Assembly (NCBI GenBank): GCA_017447265.1
Contig: JAFSOA010000005.1
Span: forward strand, 100,798 to 164,797
Length of the DNA stretch: 64,000 bases
Source: Bacteroidales bacterium
GTDB taxonomy: Bacteria; Bacteroidota; Bacteroidia; Bacteroidales; UBA932
Direction: 5' to 3'
In this document: in pieces, positions 34,289 through 43,897 of the stretch
How the letters are laid out: each line of letters opens with the position of its first letter
Position numbering within the stretch: position 1 is the stretch's first letter
Notes under the pieces: model-generated
What the model was told of the DNA's origin: nothing
The model's database searches: none
The model's input: only the letters and a program-made list of their open reading frames with translations
Made by a program: the position numbers and the translations under genes

Positions 34289-36023
34289 TCGGTCCAGCAA
34301 TCTGACAGAAAAGACCAAACTGCTGCTGCTGGCAGTATTGGTAGGATTGCTGTGCGGATGCGCGGCAATCCTGCTTAAAACCCTGATCCATTGGATCCAG
34401 AACGGGCTGCGCTCGTGGTTCAACGACCCGTCCGACAGCCTGCTCCTGCTGGTCTACCCGGGCGTGGGCATGCTGCTTTCGCTGCTCTTCGTCCGCTATC
34501 TGCTCAAGGACAACATCAGCCACGGCGTGACCAAGGTGCTGCAGGCCGTGTCGAAGCACGATTCGAACATCAAGCCGCACAATACATGGTCGAGCCTCGT
34601 CGCCAGTTCCGTGACCATCGGCTTCGGCGGCAGCGTCGGTGCGGAGGCCCCGATCGTCTATTCGGGCGCCGCCATCGGCTCGGTGATCGGGCGCAAGGCG
34701 GGCCTGTCGTACAAGAATATGACCATGCTGCTGGGCTGCGGCGCGGCGGCGGCCATCGCGGGCATCTTCAAGGCCCCGCTGGCCGGCGTACTCTTCACGC
34801 TGGAGATCCTGATGTTCAACATGTCGATGAACGCCATCCTGCCGCTGCTGCTTTCGTCGGTGACGGCCACGGTGGTGACATATCTTTTCATGGGAACGGA
34901 GGTGCAGTTCGGCGGCTCGATCGAAGCCTTCCGCATGGCCCGGATTCCGTTCTACCTGATCCTCGGCATCTTCTGCGGCTTCATGTCGCTGTGGTTCATC
35001 CGCATGACCCTGCGGGTGGAGGACCGCATGCGCCGCTTCAAGAATCCTTTCGGCCGCTGGGCCGTCTGCGCCGTGCTGCTGGGCGTGCTGATCTATCTCT
35101 TCCCGCCGCTTTACGGCGAGGGATACAGCTCGCTGTCCCTGATGCTCAACAACAGCGCGGCGGAGATTCCCTCGCTCTTCGGTGCCCGCTTGCAGGCAAG
35201 CTCCTGGCTGTTCCTGATTTATTTTGCCGCCATCATGCTTTTCAAGGTGTTCGCCACGGCCTTTACCAATGCCGGCGGCGGTGTGGGCGGTACGTTCGGC
35301 CCGACGCTGGTCTGCGGCGGCCTGGCCGGCTTCGTGGTCGCGCGCCTGGTCAACCTGCTGGGCTTCGCGGCCCTGCCCGAGGCCAATTTCGTGCTGGTGG
35401 GCATGGCGGGCCTGATGGCCGGTGTCATGCAGGCACCCATGACGGCCATCTTCCTGATCGCCGAGATCACGGGCGGCTATGAACTGCTGATTCCCCTGAT
35501 TATCGCTGCGACGGTGAGCTACGGCACCATTCGCATCTTTGAACGCTATTCCATCTATACCAAGCGCATCGCGGCGCAGGGTGAACTCCTGACGCACGAC
35601 AGCGACCAGGCCGTCCTGACCCTGCTCAAGACCTCCGACCTGGTGGAACGGGACTTCACGACCATCTGCTATACCGACACGCTGGGCAAGCTGGTCGATG
35701 CGATCTCCCGTTCGCGGCGCAACCTCTTCCCCGTGCTCGACGAGCAGGGACGCTTCCAGGGCGTGGTGACGCTCGACGACGTGCGCGAGATCATGTTCGA
35801 CCGCGGCAGCTACGACACGGTGAAGATGTACAACATCATGAAAAGCGCGCCGGCCTTCGTCTACCTCGACGAGAAGATGGAAAGCGTGATGGACAAATTC
35901 GAGTCGACGCAGGCATGGAACCTGCCCGTGCTCGACGACGAGAACAAATACCTGGGTTTCGTGTCGAAGAGCAAGATCTTCTCTTCGTACCGCGACCAGC
36001 TCAAAGCTGTCTCCGATGAATAA
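34278..36023 (+). CDS. ClC-type chloride channel/transporter with CBS domains
   Basis: A roughly 581-residue protein with the ClC membrane core (about residues 10-420) and a C-terminal pair of CBS domains (about 445-575; LVDAISRSRRNLFPVLDE and AWNLPVLDDENKYLG). Family loops are GFGGSVGAEAPIV, which keeps the gating-type glutamate, and GVGGTFGPTLVCGG. It moves Cl- or other halides, and CBS domains usually sense adenine nucleotides. I chose a GTG at 34278 as start because ATGs further up (34242, 34164) overlap the previous gene more and add residues without family likeness; this choice is uncertain. It overlaps tex by 8 bp. Confidence 0.85.
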   Translation: MKTDRSSNLTEKTKLLLLAVLVGLLCGCAAILLKTLIHWIQNGLRSWFNDPSDSLLLLVYPGVGMLLSLLFVRYLLKDNISHGVTKVLQAVSKHDSNIKPHNTWSSLVASSVTIGFGGSVGAEAPIVYSGAAIGSVIGRKAGLSYKNMTMLLGCGAAAAIAGIFKAPLAGVLFTLEILMFNMSMNAILPLLLSSVTATVVTYLFMGTEVQFGGSIEAFRMARIPFYLILGIFCGFMSLWFIRMTLRVEDRMRRFKNPFGRWAVCAVLLGVLIYLFPPLYGEGYSSLSLMLNNSAAEIPSLFGARLQASSWLFLIYFAAIMLFKVFATAFTNAGGGVGGTFGPTLVCGGLAGFVVARLVNLLGFAALPEANFVLVGMAGLMAGVMQAPMTAIFLIAEITGGYELLIPLIIAATVSYGTIRIFERYSIYTKRIAAQGELLTHDSDQAVLTLLKTSDLVERDFTTICYTDTLGKLVDAISRSRRNLFPVLDEQGRFQGVVTLDDVREIMFDRGSYDTVKMYNIMKSAPAFVYLDEKMESVMDKFESTQAWNLPVLDDENKYLGFVSKSKIFSSYRDQLKAVSDE

Positions 36024-38133
36024 ACTGTATGTCAACCACATCGCCAGCCAGCTGCAGACGGCTGCCTGGCAGGTCGAGCATTGCATCGACCTTCTGGAGG
36101 AAGGGGCGACGATCCCTTTCATCAGCCGCTACCGCAAAGAGCGCACAGGCGCGCTCGACGAGATGCAGGTGGCGGCCGTCCGGCACTACTGGCTGCGCTT
36201 CACCGAACTGGAGAAGCGCAAGGCGGCTATCCTGGCGAGCATCGAGGAACACGGCAAGCTGACTCCGGAGCTGCGTAAAGCCATTGAAAACGAGGTGGAT
36301 GCGCAGACCGTAGAGGACCTCTACCTGCCGTATCGCCCCAAGCGCAAGACGCGCGCATCCGTGGCCCGCGAGAAAGGCTACGAACCGCTGGCCCTGAAGC
36401 TGTGGGACATGAAACTCGACCACCCGGAGCGTGAGGACGAGGAGGCGCTGGCGGGCGCCCGCGACATCATCGCCGAGATGGTGGCTGACAGCCAGCCGGT
36501 GCGCGCCCAGCTGCGTGACCTCTACACCCAGTGGGGGACGGTCACGGCCCATGTGGTCAAAGGCAAGGAAGACGACGCCGAGGCCCAGAACTACCGCAAC
36601 TATTTCGACTTTTCGCAGCGGCTCGACCGCATCCCGTCGCACCGTCTGCTGGCCATGCTGCGGGCGCAGGATCAAGGCGCGATCAAGGTCCGCATGGAGG
36701 TCAATCCCGACCATGCCCTGGAGCGCATCGCCCGGAAAGTCTACGATCGCAAGCAGCGCCCGACTCCGGCCTGCCGGGCCCAGGTCAATGCCGCGCTCGA
36801 GGATTCCTACAAGCGGCTGCTGCATCCGTCCATCGAAAACGAGGTGCTGGCGCGCGCCAAGGAGAAAGCCGACATCGAGGCCATCCGCGTGTTCGGCGAG
36901 AACCTCCGGCAGTTGTTGCTCGCCCCGCCGGTGGGGCAGAAGCGCACCCTGGCCATCGATCCGGGTTTCCGCACCGGCTGCAAGGTGGTATGCCTCGATG
37001 CGCAGGGAAACCTGCTGCACAACGACACCATCTACCCGCATCCGCCCGTGAGTGAGAAGATCGTGGCCATGAAGAAGATCTCGCAGATGGTGGAGGCTTA
37101 CAAGATCGAGGTCATCGCCATCGGCAACGGTACCGCCGGCCGCGAGACGGAGGCTTTCATCCAGAAGATCGCCCTGCCCGAAGGCGTACGCGTCTACTCC
37201 GTGAGTGAAGACGGCGCCTCGGTGTACTCAGCCTCGGACGTGGCCCGCGAGGAGTTTCCGGACTACGATGTGACGGTGCGCGGCGCCGTGTCGATCGGGC
37301 GCCGGCTGATGGACCCGCTCTCCGAACTGGTGAAGATCGATCCCAAGAGCATCGGGGTGGGGCAGTACCAGCACGATGTGGACCAGGGTCTGCTCAAAGA
37401 GCAGCTCGACGAGACGGTCGAAAGTTGTGTCAACAGCGTGGGCGTGAACCTCAATACGGCGAGCAGCTGGCTGCTGCGCTATGTGTCGGGCATCGGACCG
37501 GTGCTGGCCCGCAACATCGTGGACTATCGCGCCGAGAACGGTCCTTTCCGCTCCCGTAGTGAGCTGATGGAAGTCAAACGCCTGGGCGCCAAGGTTTTCG
37601 AGCAGTGCGCCGGTTTCCTCCGCATCCCCGGCGCCACCAATCCGCTCGACAACACGGCCGTCCATCCGGAGCGCTACGCCCTGGTGGAGCGCATGGCCGC
37701 CGATGCGGGCGTGACGGTCGACGCCTTCATCGCTGACGGGAAAGTCCGCGAAGGGGTCGAGCTCAAGCGTTATGTGACGGACGAGGCGGGCATGCCCACG
37801 CTGACCGACATCATGACGGAAATCGCCAAGCGCGGACGGGATCCTCGCGGCTCGATCCAGGTGTTCGAATTCTCCCATGAGATCCAGTCGATCGAAGACG
37901 TGCAGGTGGGCATGATCCTGCCGGGCATCGTGACCAATGTCACGGCCTTCGGCGCTTTCGTCGACATCGGCATCCACGAACATGGCCTCATCCATGTGTC
38001 GCAGATGGCAGACAAATACGTGTCCGATCCTTCCAAGGTGCTGAAAGTGCACCAGCACATCGAGGCCCGGGTCATCCAGGTCGATCTCGACAGGAAGCGG
38101 ATCGGCTTATCACTGAAAGGTTTACAAAAATGA
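36016..38133 (+). CDS. tex: Tex-family RNA-binding transcription accessory protein
   Basis: A 705-residue protein with the full Tex layout: an N-terminal helical region with FISRYRKERTGALDE, a YqgF-like RNase H fold domain (LAIDPGFRTGCKVVCLD), tandem helix-hairpin-helix (LNTASSWLLRYVSGIGPVLA, VKRLGAKVFEQCAGFLRI) and a C-terminal S1 domain (GIVTNVTAFGAFVDIGIHE). It binds nucleic acid and affects transcription and stress tolerance. Overlaps ClC by 8 bp and the TonB receptor start by 4 bp. Confidence 0.95.
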   Translation: MNKLYVNHIASQLQTAAWQVEHCIDLLEEGATIPFISRYRKERTGALDEMQVAAVRHYWLRFTELEKRKAAILASIEEHGKLTPELRKAIENEVDAQTVEDLYLPYRPKRKTRASVAREKGYEPLALKLWDMKLDHPEREDEEALAGARDIIAEMVADSQPVRAQLRDLYTQWGTVTAHVVKGKEDDAEAQNYRNYFDFSQRLDRIPSHRLLAMLRAQDQGAIKVRMEVNPDHALERIARKVYDRKQRPTPACRAQVNAALEDSYKRLLHPSIENEVLARAKEKADIEAIRVFGENLRQLLLAPPVGQKRTLAIDPGFRTGCKVVCLDAQGNLLHNDTIYPHPPVSEKIVAMKKISQMVEAYKIEVIAIGNGTAGRETEAFIQKIALPEGVRVYSVSEDGASVYSASDVAREEFPDYDVTVRGAVSIGRRLMDPLSELVKIDPKSIGVGQYQHDVDQGLLKEQLDETVESCVNSVGVNLNTASSWLLRYVSGIGPVLARNIVDYRAENGPFRSRSELMEVKRLGAKVFEQCAGFLRIPGATNPLDNTAVHPERYALVERMAADAGVTVDAFIADGKVREGVELKRYVTDEAGMPTLTDIMTEIAKRGRDPRGSIQVFEFSHEIQSIEDVQVGMILPGIVTNVTAFGAFVDIGIHEHGLIHVSQMADKYVSDPSKVLKVHQHIEARVIQVDLDRKRIGLSLKGLQK

Positions 38134-40544
38134 GAAGAGAGATGAAGAGAAAGGGAAGGGGGATGATCGCCGCCATCGTCGCGGCGATTCTCGCACTGGT
38201 GGCCACCCCTGCCGCCGCCCAGCAGAAATGTACCGTCAGCGGCTACATGACCGACGCCGCGTCGGGCGAATCGCTGATCAGCGCCGCCCTGCTCGAACAA
38301 TTGTCGAAGCAGGGCACGGTGACGAACAACTTTGGCTTCTATACCCTGACGCTGCCCGCGGGCGAGGTGTCGCTCGAGTGGTCGTATATCGGCTATGAGA
38401 CCGTGACGGCCTCGTTCCGGCTCCAGCGCGACACCGTGATCCATGTGGCCCTGAAACCCTCCGCCGAGATGCTGGCCGGCGCGGCCGTGACGGCCTCCCG
38501 CTCCGAGACCGGCGTGCGCGGCTCCCAGATGAGCGCCATCGAGATCCCGGTCTACCAGATCAAGCATGTGCCCGCCCTGGCCGGCGAGGTTGACGTGATC
38601 AAGGCCATCCAACTGCTCCCGGGCGTGCAGTCCGGTACGGAAGGCTCGGCCGGCCTCTACGTGCGCGGCGGCGGTCCCGACGAGAACCTGCTGCTGCTCG
38701 ACGGCGTGCCGATCTACAACGTCAACCACATGATGGGCTTCTTCTCGGTGTTCAACGCCGACGCCATCAAGAACGTGACCCTCTACAAGGGCAGTTTTCC
38801 GGCCCGTTTCGGCAGCCGCCTCTCCAGCATCGTGGACGTCCGCATGAAGGACGGCAACGACAAGGAGTACCACGGCAGTGCCTCCGTCGGCCTGCTGTCT
38901 GCCAGGTTCCAGGTGGAAGGCCCCATCGTCAAGGGCAAGACCACCTTCAACGTATCGGCGCGCCGCACCTACTACGACATCCTTTCGCAGCCTTTCATCG
39001 CCATGTACCTCAAGATGGAGGGCGGCGACGGGGACCGCGCCACGGGCGGCTACTATTTCTACGACATCAATGCTAAGCTGACGCACCGCTTCTCGAACCG
39101 CGACAAGCTCTACGCAAGCTACTACATGGGCGACGACCGCGTGTATGCCCGCTACAAGATCAGCGACGGCGACGACAACACGAAGATGAACCTGGGGTGG
39201 AACTGGGGCAACATCGTGGGGTCCGTGCGCTGGAACCATGTGTTCGGTCCCAAGCTCTTCGTCAACACGACCGTCAACTACACGCGCTACCGGCACGGCC
39301 TGGGCATCAAGGCCACGGAACGCGTCAGCGGCTGGCCGGAAGCGGAGATCTCGCTCGACTACCTGTCGCGTATCGGCGACATCTCCACGGCGGCGGACTT
39401 CGAGTACAACCCCAGCCCCGCGCACGACATCCGTTTCGGCGCCACCTATATCCACCACTCCTTCAAGCCGTCCATTTCGACCCTTCGCTACATGGAGGGT
39501 GGCAGTTCTGGTTCGCCCATGTCCATCGACACGACCTACGGTGACAAGAAACTCTTTACCCACGAGGCGGCTGCCTATATCGAGGACAACTGGTCGATCG
39601 CCCGTTGGCTGAAGGTCAACCTCGGCGTGCGCTACGTGCTCTATAATACAGACGGGCGGACCTATCACTCCGTGGAGCCCCGCGTGAGCCTGCGCGCCCT
39701 GATCACCGACGACCTTTCCGTCAAGGCCTCCTGGTCGCGGATGAGCCAGGCGGTGCACCTGCTGAGCAACAGCAACATCACCCTGCCCACGGACCTCTGG
39801 GTCCCGGTCACGAACAAGATCCTGCCCATGTATTCCAACCAGGCGGCGGCCGGCGTGTTCTACAGCGTGGGCCCGGTGGACCTCTCGGTGGAAGGCTACT
39901 ACAAGACCATGGACAACGTGCTGGAATACCGCGACGGCACCTCCTTCTTCGGCTCGACCACGGGCTGGGAAGAGAAAGTGGCGATGGGCCGCGGATGGGC
40001 CTATGGCGTGGAGTTCCTGGCCCAGAAGAAGACGGGAAAGCTGACCGGCTGGGTGGGCTACACCTGGTCGAAGAGCATGCGCCAGTTCGACCGGGAGGGC
40101 AACATCCTTAATTTCGGAGAACCTTTCCCGGCCAAGTACGACCGCCGGCACGACTTGAGCGTCACCGCTTCCTACGAGATCAACAAGAAGATTGACGTGG
40201 CAGCCACCTTCATCTACGGCACGGGCGTCTGCGGCTCGCTGGCCATGCAGAGCATCAGCGTGATTCCCGGCTTCACCAAGGAATTGGATTACTATTATCC
40301 CACCACGCCGGTGGACTATCTGGAAGGGCGCAACAACTACCGCATGCCTTCCTACCAGCGGCTCGACCTGGGCGTCAACTTCAAGCGGACCTTCCGCAAC
40401 GGCTGCCACCGCAGCATCAACGTGAGCGTCTACAACACCCTGAACCGGAACAACCCGTTCCTTGTCTTCCGGGATGGCAGCGAGCTCAAGCAGCTGTCCA
40501 TCTTCCCGATCATGCCGTCGGTTTCTTATACATTTGAATTTTAG
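38130..40544 (+). CDS. TonB-dependent outer-membrane receptor with carboxypeptidase-regulatory-like domain
   Basis: An 804-residue protein. A signal peptide (about 1-30, ending TPAAAQ) is followed by a CarboxypepD-regulatory-like domain (TVSGYMTDAASGESL) of about 90 residues. Then comes a plug domain (GVQSGTEGSAGLYVRGGGPD, LLLLDGVPIYNVNH) and a beta-barrel to the aromatic C-terminus PSVSYTFEF. Such receptors import bulky ligands, and those with a DUF4249 partner have unknown ligands. It is distinct from SusC. It begins inside the tex stop codon (ATGA), and the lipoprotein gene follows. Confidence 0.9.
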   Translation: MRREMKRKGRGMIAAIVAAILALVATPAAAQQKCTVSGYMTDAASGESLISAALLEQLSKQGTVTNNFGFYTLTLPAGEVSLEWSYIGYETVTASFRLQRDTVIHVALKPSAEMLAGAAVTASRSETGVRGSQMSAIEIPVYQIKHVPALAGEVDVIKAIQLLPGVQSGTEGSAGLYVRGGGPDENLLLLDGVPIYNVNHMMGFFSVFNADAIKNVTLYKGSFPARFGSRLSSIVDVRMKDGNDKEYHGSASVGLLSARFQVEGPIVKGKTTFNVSARRTYYDILSQPFIAMYLKMEGGDGDRATGGYYFYDINAKLTHRFSNRDKLYASYYMGDDRVYARYKISDGDDNTKMNLGWNWGNIVGSVRWNHVFGPKLFVNTTVNYTRYRHGLGIKATERVSGWPEAEISLDYLSRIGDISTAADFEYNPSPAHDIRFGATYIHHSFKPSISTLRYMEGGSSGSPMSIDTTYGDKKLFTHEAAAYIEDNWSIARWLKVNLGVRYVLYNTDGRTYHSVEPRVSLRALITDDLSVKASWSRMSQAVHLLSNSNITLPTDLWVPVTNKILPMYSNQAAAGVFYSVGPVDLSVEGYYKTMDNVLEYRDGTSFFGSTTGWEEKVAMGRGWAYGVEFLAQKKTGKLTGWVGYTWSKSMRQFDREGNILNFGEPFPAKYDRRHDLSVTASYEINKKIDVAATFIYGTGVCGSLAMQSISVIPGFTKELDYYYPTTPVDYLEGRNNYRMPSYQRLDLGVNFKRTFRNGCHRSINVSVYNTLNRNNPFLVFRDGSELKQLSIFPIMPSVSYTFEF

Positions 40545-40548
40545 GAGG
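40543..40548 (+). promoter_or_regulatory. Strong Shine-Dalgarno sequence
   Basis: AGGAGG overlaps the TonB receptor stop region and is seven bases from the ATG at 40556. Such a perfect site is rare in Bacteroidetes and here probably ensures translation of the lipoprotein gene from the polycistronic transcript. Confidence 0.6.
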
Positions 40549-40555
40549 ATACACC

Positions 40556-41515
40556 ATGAAGAAATATATCATCCCTTGTGCTTTGGCGCTGGTGGCGCTC
40601 CTGGGAAGTGCCTGCGAAAAGGTCATCGAATTCAAAGGTGAGATTGCGGAGCCGCGCCTGACCATCTCGGCGCAGGCCGTGGCCGGCGACCCGTTCCCGG
40701 TCTATGTGGCCAACTCGGTCTTCTTCCTGCAGCGCGACGTGACCGGCAAGACGTATACCGAAAAGCTGGACACCCTGCGGGGTGAAGTGCGCTGCTTCGT
40801 CAACGGTTCGCAGCAGAGCAAGCAGATGGTGCTGCACGCCAATGCCAGTTATTCGAGCTATTGCTACCTGGCGGAAGATTATGTGCCCGCGCCGGGCGAC
40901 CATATCCGGGTGGAAGCGGAATTCCCCGGCTTCGACCCGGTCTGGGCGGAAACCGACGTGCCGTTCCCGCCGCAGTTCGAGCTTGTTTCGACTGAATGGA
41001 AACTGATGGAGAAGGAGTACGACGAACAGCCCGATTACTACCAGGTGGATATGACCCTCTCCGTGACGGATGACGGCTCCTATGACAAATACTATTGCCT
41101 GCAGCCCTTCCAGGCCTATTTTTTCGAACCCGCACAGATCCATATCGTGGAAGTGGTGCCCTTCGTGTCGAGCGACATCGTCTTCCAGCAGCTCGATGCC
41201 AGCGCTTTCGAGCGCTTTGACTTTCAGACGGGAGACAGGCTGGCGGCCAATTACTTCCCCGACACTATCATCAAGGGGGAGAGCCGTACTTTCAAGATCC
41301 AGCTGCTGCGGGTGGTCGCACCGGAGGAGCTCGAACTGTTCTCCGTCCGGCTGTCGACGGTCAACGAGAGCCTGTACTGGTTCGACATGTCCTACTCGCA
41401 GCAGGAATTCCAATTCAACTTCTTCTCGGAGGGCGTCACGATCTACAGCAACGTACACGGCGGCTACGGCGTGCTCTGCGCTGCAGCCCCGGTCTGGAAG
41501 GATGTTGAACGGTAG
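40556..41515 (+). CDS. DUF4249-type outer-membrane lipoprotein
   Basis: A 319-residue lipoprotein with signal peptide and lipobox LLGSAC (lipidated cysteine about residue 20), then FKGEIAEPRLTISAQA and a beta-rich body typical of DUF4249. These proteins almost always follow a TonB-dependent receptor of the kind just upstream, and probably form its surface-exposed cap, similar in principle to SusD. The perfect Shine-Dalgarno in front supports the ATG at 40556. Ligand unknown. Confidence 0.85.
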   Translation: MKKYIIPCALALVALLGSACEKVIEFKGEIAEPRLTISAQAVAGDPFPVYVANSVFFLQRDVTGKTYTEKLDTLRGEVRCFVNGSQQSKQMVLHANASYSSYCYLAEDYVPAPGDHIRVEAEFPGFDPVWAETDVPFPPQFELVSTEWKLMEKEYDEQPDYYQVDMTLSVTDDGSYDKYYCLQPFQAYFFEPAQIHIVEVVPFVSSDIVFQQLDASAFERFDFQTGDRLAANYFPDTIIKGESRTFKIQLLRVVAPEELELFSVRLSTVNESLYWFDMSYSQQEFQFNFFSEGVTIYSNVHGGYGVLCAAAPVWKDVER

Positions 41516-41534
41516 GAAATTATTTCTATCTTTG
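41505..41534 (+). promoter_or_regulatory. Promoter of the polyprenol-phosphate mannose synthase gene
   Basis: TTG (41505-41507), 19 bp, TATCTTTG (41527-41534): an exact Bacteroidetes -33/-7 pair. It overlaps the end of the DUF4249 gene. The start would lie near 41540, some 20 bases before the ATG at 41560. Confidence 0.7.
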
Positions 41535-41559
41535 CAAGATAGCATAAATACGAAGGTCC

Positions 41560-42285
41560 ATGGACAAGAAAGTCATTATCATCCCGACGTACAACGAGAA
41601 GGAGAATATCGAGAAGATCATCCGGGCGGTGCGCGCCCTGGAAGGTGATTACCATGTACTGATCATCGACGACGGCTCGCCCGACGGCACCGCCGCCATC
41701 GTCAAGGGCCTCCAGCAGGAGTTTCCGACACAGATCCATCTCATCGAGCGCGCCGGCAAGCAGGGGCTGGGCACGGCTTACCTGACGGGTTTCCGCTGGT
41801 CGCTCGAGCACGGCTATGACTATATCTTCGAGATGGATGCCGACTTTTCGCACAAACCCTCCGACGTGCCGCGGCTCTATGCCGCCTGCGCGGAAGGAGG
41901 CGCCGACATGGCCATCGGCTCGCGCTACTGCAACGGCATCAGCGTGATCAACTGGCCCATCGGGCGCGTGATCATGTCGTATTATGCTTCCGCCTATGTT
42001 CGTACCGTGCTGCGCATGAAGATCTACGACACCACGGCGGGCTTCAAGTGTTACTCACGCAAAGTATTGGAAGCCATCGATTTCGACCGCATCCAGATGC
42101 ATGGATACGGCTTCCAGATCGAGATGAAATACAACGCCTACAAGCTCGGCTTCAAGATTGCCGAGGTGCCCATCATCTTCGAGGACCGCAAGGAAGGAAG
42201 CTCCAAGATGAGTTCCGGTATCTTCGGCGAGGCCTTCTGGGGCGTGCTCAAACTTCGTTTCCGTAAAATCCGTCCGCGCAAATGA
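41560..42285 (+). CDS. Polyprenol-phosphate mannosyltransferase (Dpm1-like GT2)
   Basis: A 241-residue GT2 enzyme. The sequence IIIPTYNEKENIEKII, then LIIDDGSPDGTA and IFEMDADFSH (DXD), with TTAGFKCYSRKVLEAID, is the signature of dolichol/polyprenol monophosphomannose synthases. It transfers mannose from GDP-mannose to undecaprenyl phosphate at the inner membrane, supplying GT-C enzymes. It lacks C-terminal membrane helices, as in many bacterial homologues. Own promoter; overlaps the exporter gene by 4 bp. Confidence 0.9.
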   Translation: MDKKVIIIPTYNEKENIEKIIRAVRALEGDYHVLIIDDGSPDGTAAIVKGLQQEFPTQIHLIERAGKQGLGTAYLTGFRWSLEHGYDYIFEMDADFSHKPSDVPRLYAACAEGGADMAIGSRYCNGISVINWPIGRVIMSYYASAYVRTVLRMKIYDTTAGFKCYSRKVLEAIDFDRIQMHGYGFQIEMKYNAYKLGFKIAEVPIIFEDRKEGSSKMSSGIFGEAFWGVLKLRFRKIRPRK

Positions 42286-43199
42286 GCAAGGGCGGGCGCA
42301 TGGGCTGGATTTGGTACCTGGCGATCCTCGTGACCGTCTTCTTCTGGGGGATGTCGTTCCTCTGGAGCGATTCGGTGCTGGACCAGAACGTGCCCGTCTT
42401 TACCTTCATTTTCACCCGGATGGTGCTCGCGGCTGTCGCGCTGACGCTCTTCAGCCTGCTGACGGGCCAGTTGCAGAAGATCCGCCGCGGCGACTTGAAA
42501 TGGTTCGCCGCGATGACGGCCTTCGAACCTTTCCTATATTTTCTGGGCGAGACTTTCGGCCTGAAGATCACGGGTTCGCCGACGCTGTGCTCGGTGATCA
42601 TCGCCACGATTCCGGTCTTCACCCTCATCGTGGGCCAGCTTTTCTTCCACGAGAAGCTTTCGACGCTCAACAAGACCGGCATCTTCGTGGCGGTGGCGGG
42701 CGTCATCTGCTTCATCGTGCTGGGCGGTTCCCTGCACACGGACTACCTCTATGGCATCGGCATCCTCTTTCTGGCCGTGGCCGGCTCAACCGGCTACACG
42801 GCCATCTGCAAGAAGCTGGTGGACAAGAAATACAACGCTTTTACCATCGTTACCTGGCAGTTTATCCTGGCCGTGGGCTATTTTCTGGTCCCGTTCCTGA
42901 TCTGGGATGCGCCGACCTGGACGCCGGCTTACCTGTCGTGGTCCGTGCTGCGGCCCATCCTGTCGCTGGCGGTGCTCTGCTCGGGCGTGGCCTTCGTGCT
43001 TTACGCGGCCTGTGTCGAGCATATCGGCATGACGCGCACAGTGGTGTTCCTGCCGCTGGTGGCCATCGTCTCGGCGGTGGCGGCCTCCCTGATGGGACAG
43101 GATACGATCCTGCCGCTGCAGATGGCGGGCATCGTGGTGGCGATGGCCGGCGTAGTGATGGCGCAATATGTAAAACCTGCAAAAGACAATGAAGCATAA
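42282..43199 (+). CDS. EamA-type drug/metabolite exporter
   Basis: A 305-residue inner-membrane protein with ten hydrophobic segments arranged as two five-helix EamA repeats (about 10-145 and 160-295). GSPTLCSVIIATIPVFTLIV and SVLRPILSLAVLCSGVAFVL show the repeats. DMT proteins export amino acids, nucleosides or other small metabolites. Overlaps the mannose synthase by 4 bp and the racemase by 11 bp, so it may be co-transcribed. Substrate unknown. Confidence 0.85.
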   Translation: MSKGGRMGWIWYLAILVTVFFWGMSFLWSDSVLDQNVPVFTFIFTRMVLAAVALTLFSLLTGQLQKIRRGDLKWFAAMTAFEPFLYFLGETFGLKITGSPTLCSVIIATIPVFTLIVGQLFFHEKLSTLNKTGIFVAVAGVICFIVLGGSLHTDYLYGIGILFLAVAGSTGYTAICKKLVDKKYNAFTIVTWQFILAVGYFLVPFLIWDAPTWTPAYLSWSVLRPILSLAVLCSGVAFVLYAACVEHIGMTRTVVFLPLVAIVSAVAASLMGQDTILPLQMAGIVVAMAGVVMAQYVKPAKDNEA

Positions 43200-43896
43200 C
43201 GGTCTGACTTTGGGTGTGCTCGGCGGGATGGGTCCCGCAGCGACGGCGGAATTCCAGCGGCTGCTGGCTGTCAAGGCGCCGGCCGGCTGCGACCAGGAGC
43301 ATCCGCGCATGATCGTGTATTCGCATACCGTGACCCCCGACCGTACCACCTTCCTGCTTGGGAAGGGACCGGATCCGGAACCTTACCTGCTCGACGGGAT
43401 GCTGACCCTGGAGAAATGGGGCGCCGACCGCCTGGCCGTTACCTGCAATACGGCCCACCATTTCATCGACAAGTTCATCGCACAGGGACTGATCCATGTG
43501 CCGGTGATCCATATCATCGACGAGACCATCCGCAGCTGCCGGGAGCGTAGCCCGGAGGGTGCCTGGCTCACCGCGACGCTCGGCACCATGAAGACAGGCC
43601 TGTACCAGGACCATGGCGCCGCCTCCGGTTACCGCTTCCGCATCCCCACGCCGGAGATGCAGGCGCGCATCCATGCCGTGACCGACATGGTCAAGGCGGG
43701 CCGGCAGGACGAGGCGGGCGCCGGCTTCAAGAAGATCGTAGAAGAATTATGGCAGGAGGAGCGCATCCCCGTGGTGTGCGCCTGCACGGAACTTCCCGTG
43801 GCCTACCAGAAGGCCGGACTTCCGGCCGACATGGGCATCTCCTCGCTGGAGGCCCTGGCCGACGGGTGTATCCGGGAACTATATAAAGCATTGTGA
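43189..43896 (+). CDS. Aspartate/glutamate racemase-family protein
   Basis: A 235-residue cofactor-independent racemase of the Asp/Glu superfamily. LGVLGGMGPAATAEF is the N-terminal signature; the two catalytic cysteines are in VTCNTAHHF and VCACTELPV. It is closer to the RacX/broad-specificity racemases than to MurI. It may supply a D-amino acid for peptidoglycan or another polymer. Ends one base before the ftsY start. Confidence 0.85.
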   Translation: MKHNGLTLGVLGGMGPAATAEFQRLLAVKAPAGCDQEHPRMIVYSHTVTPDRTTFLLGKGPDPEPYLLDGMLTLEKWGADRLAVTCNTAHHFIDKFIAQGLIHVPVIHIIDETIRSCRERSPEGAWLTATLGTMKTGLYQDHGAASGYRFRIPTPEMQARIHAVTDMVKAGRQDEAGAGFKKIVEELWQEERIPVVCACTELPVAYQKAGLPADMGISSLEALADGCIRELYKAL

Positions 43897-43897
43897 C

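Noticed and set aside
37770-40409. 879-codon antisense frame opposite tex and the TonB receptor
   Set aside because: Shadow of high-GC coding sequence; no start context, no domain.
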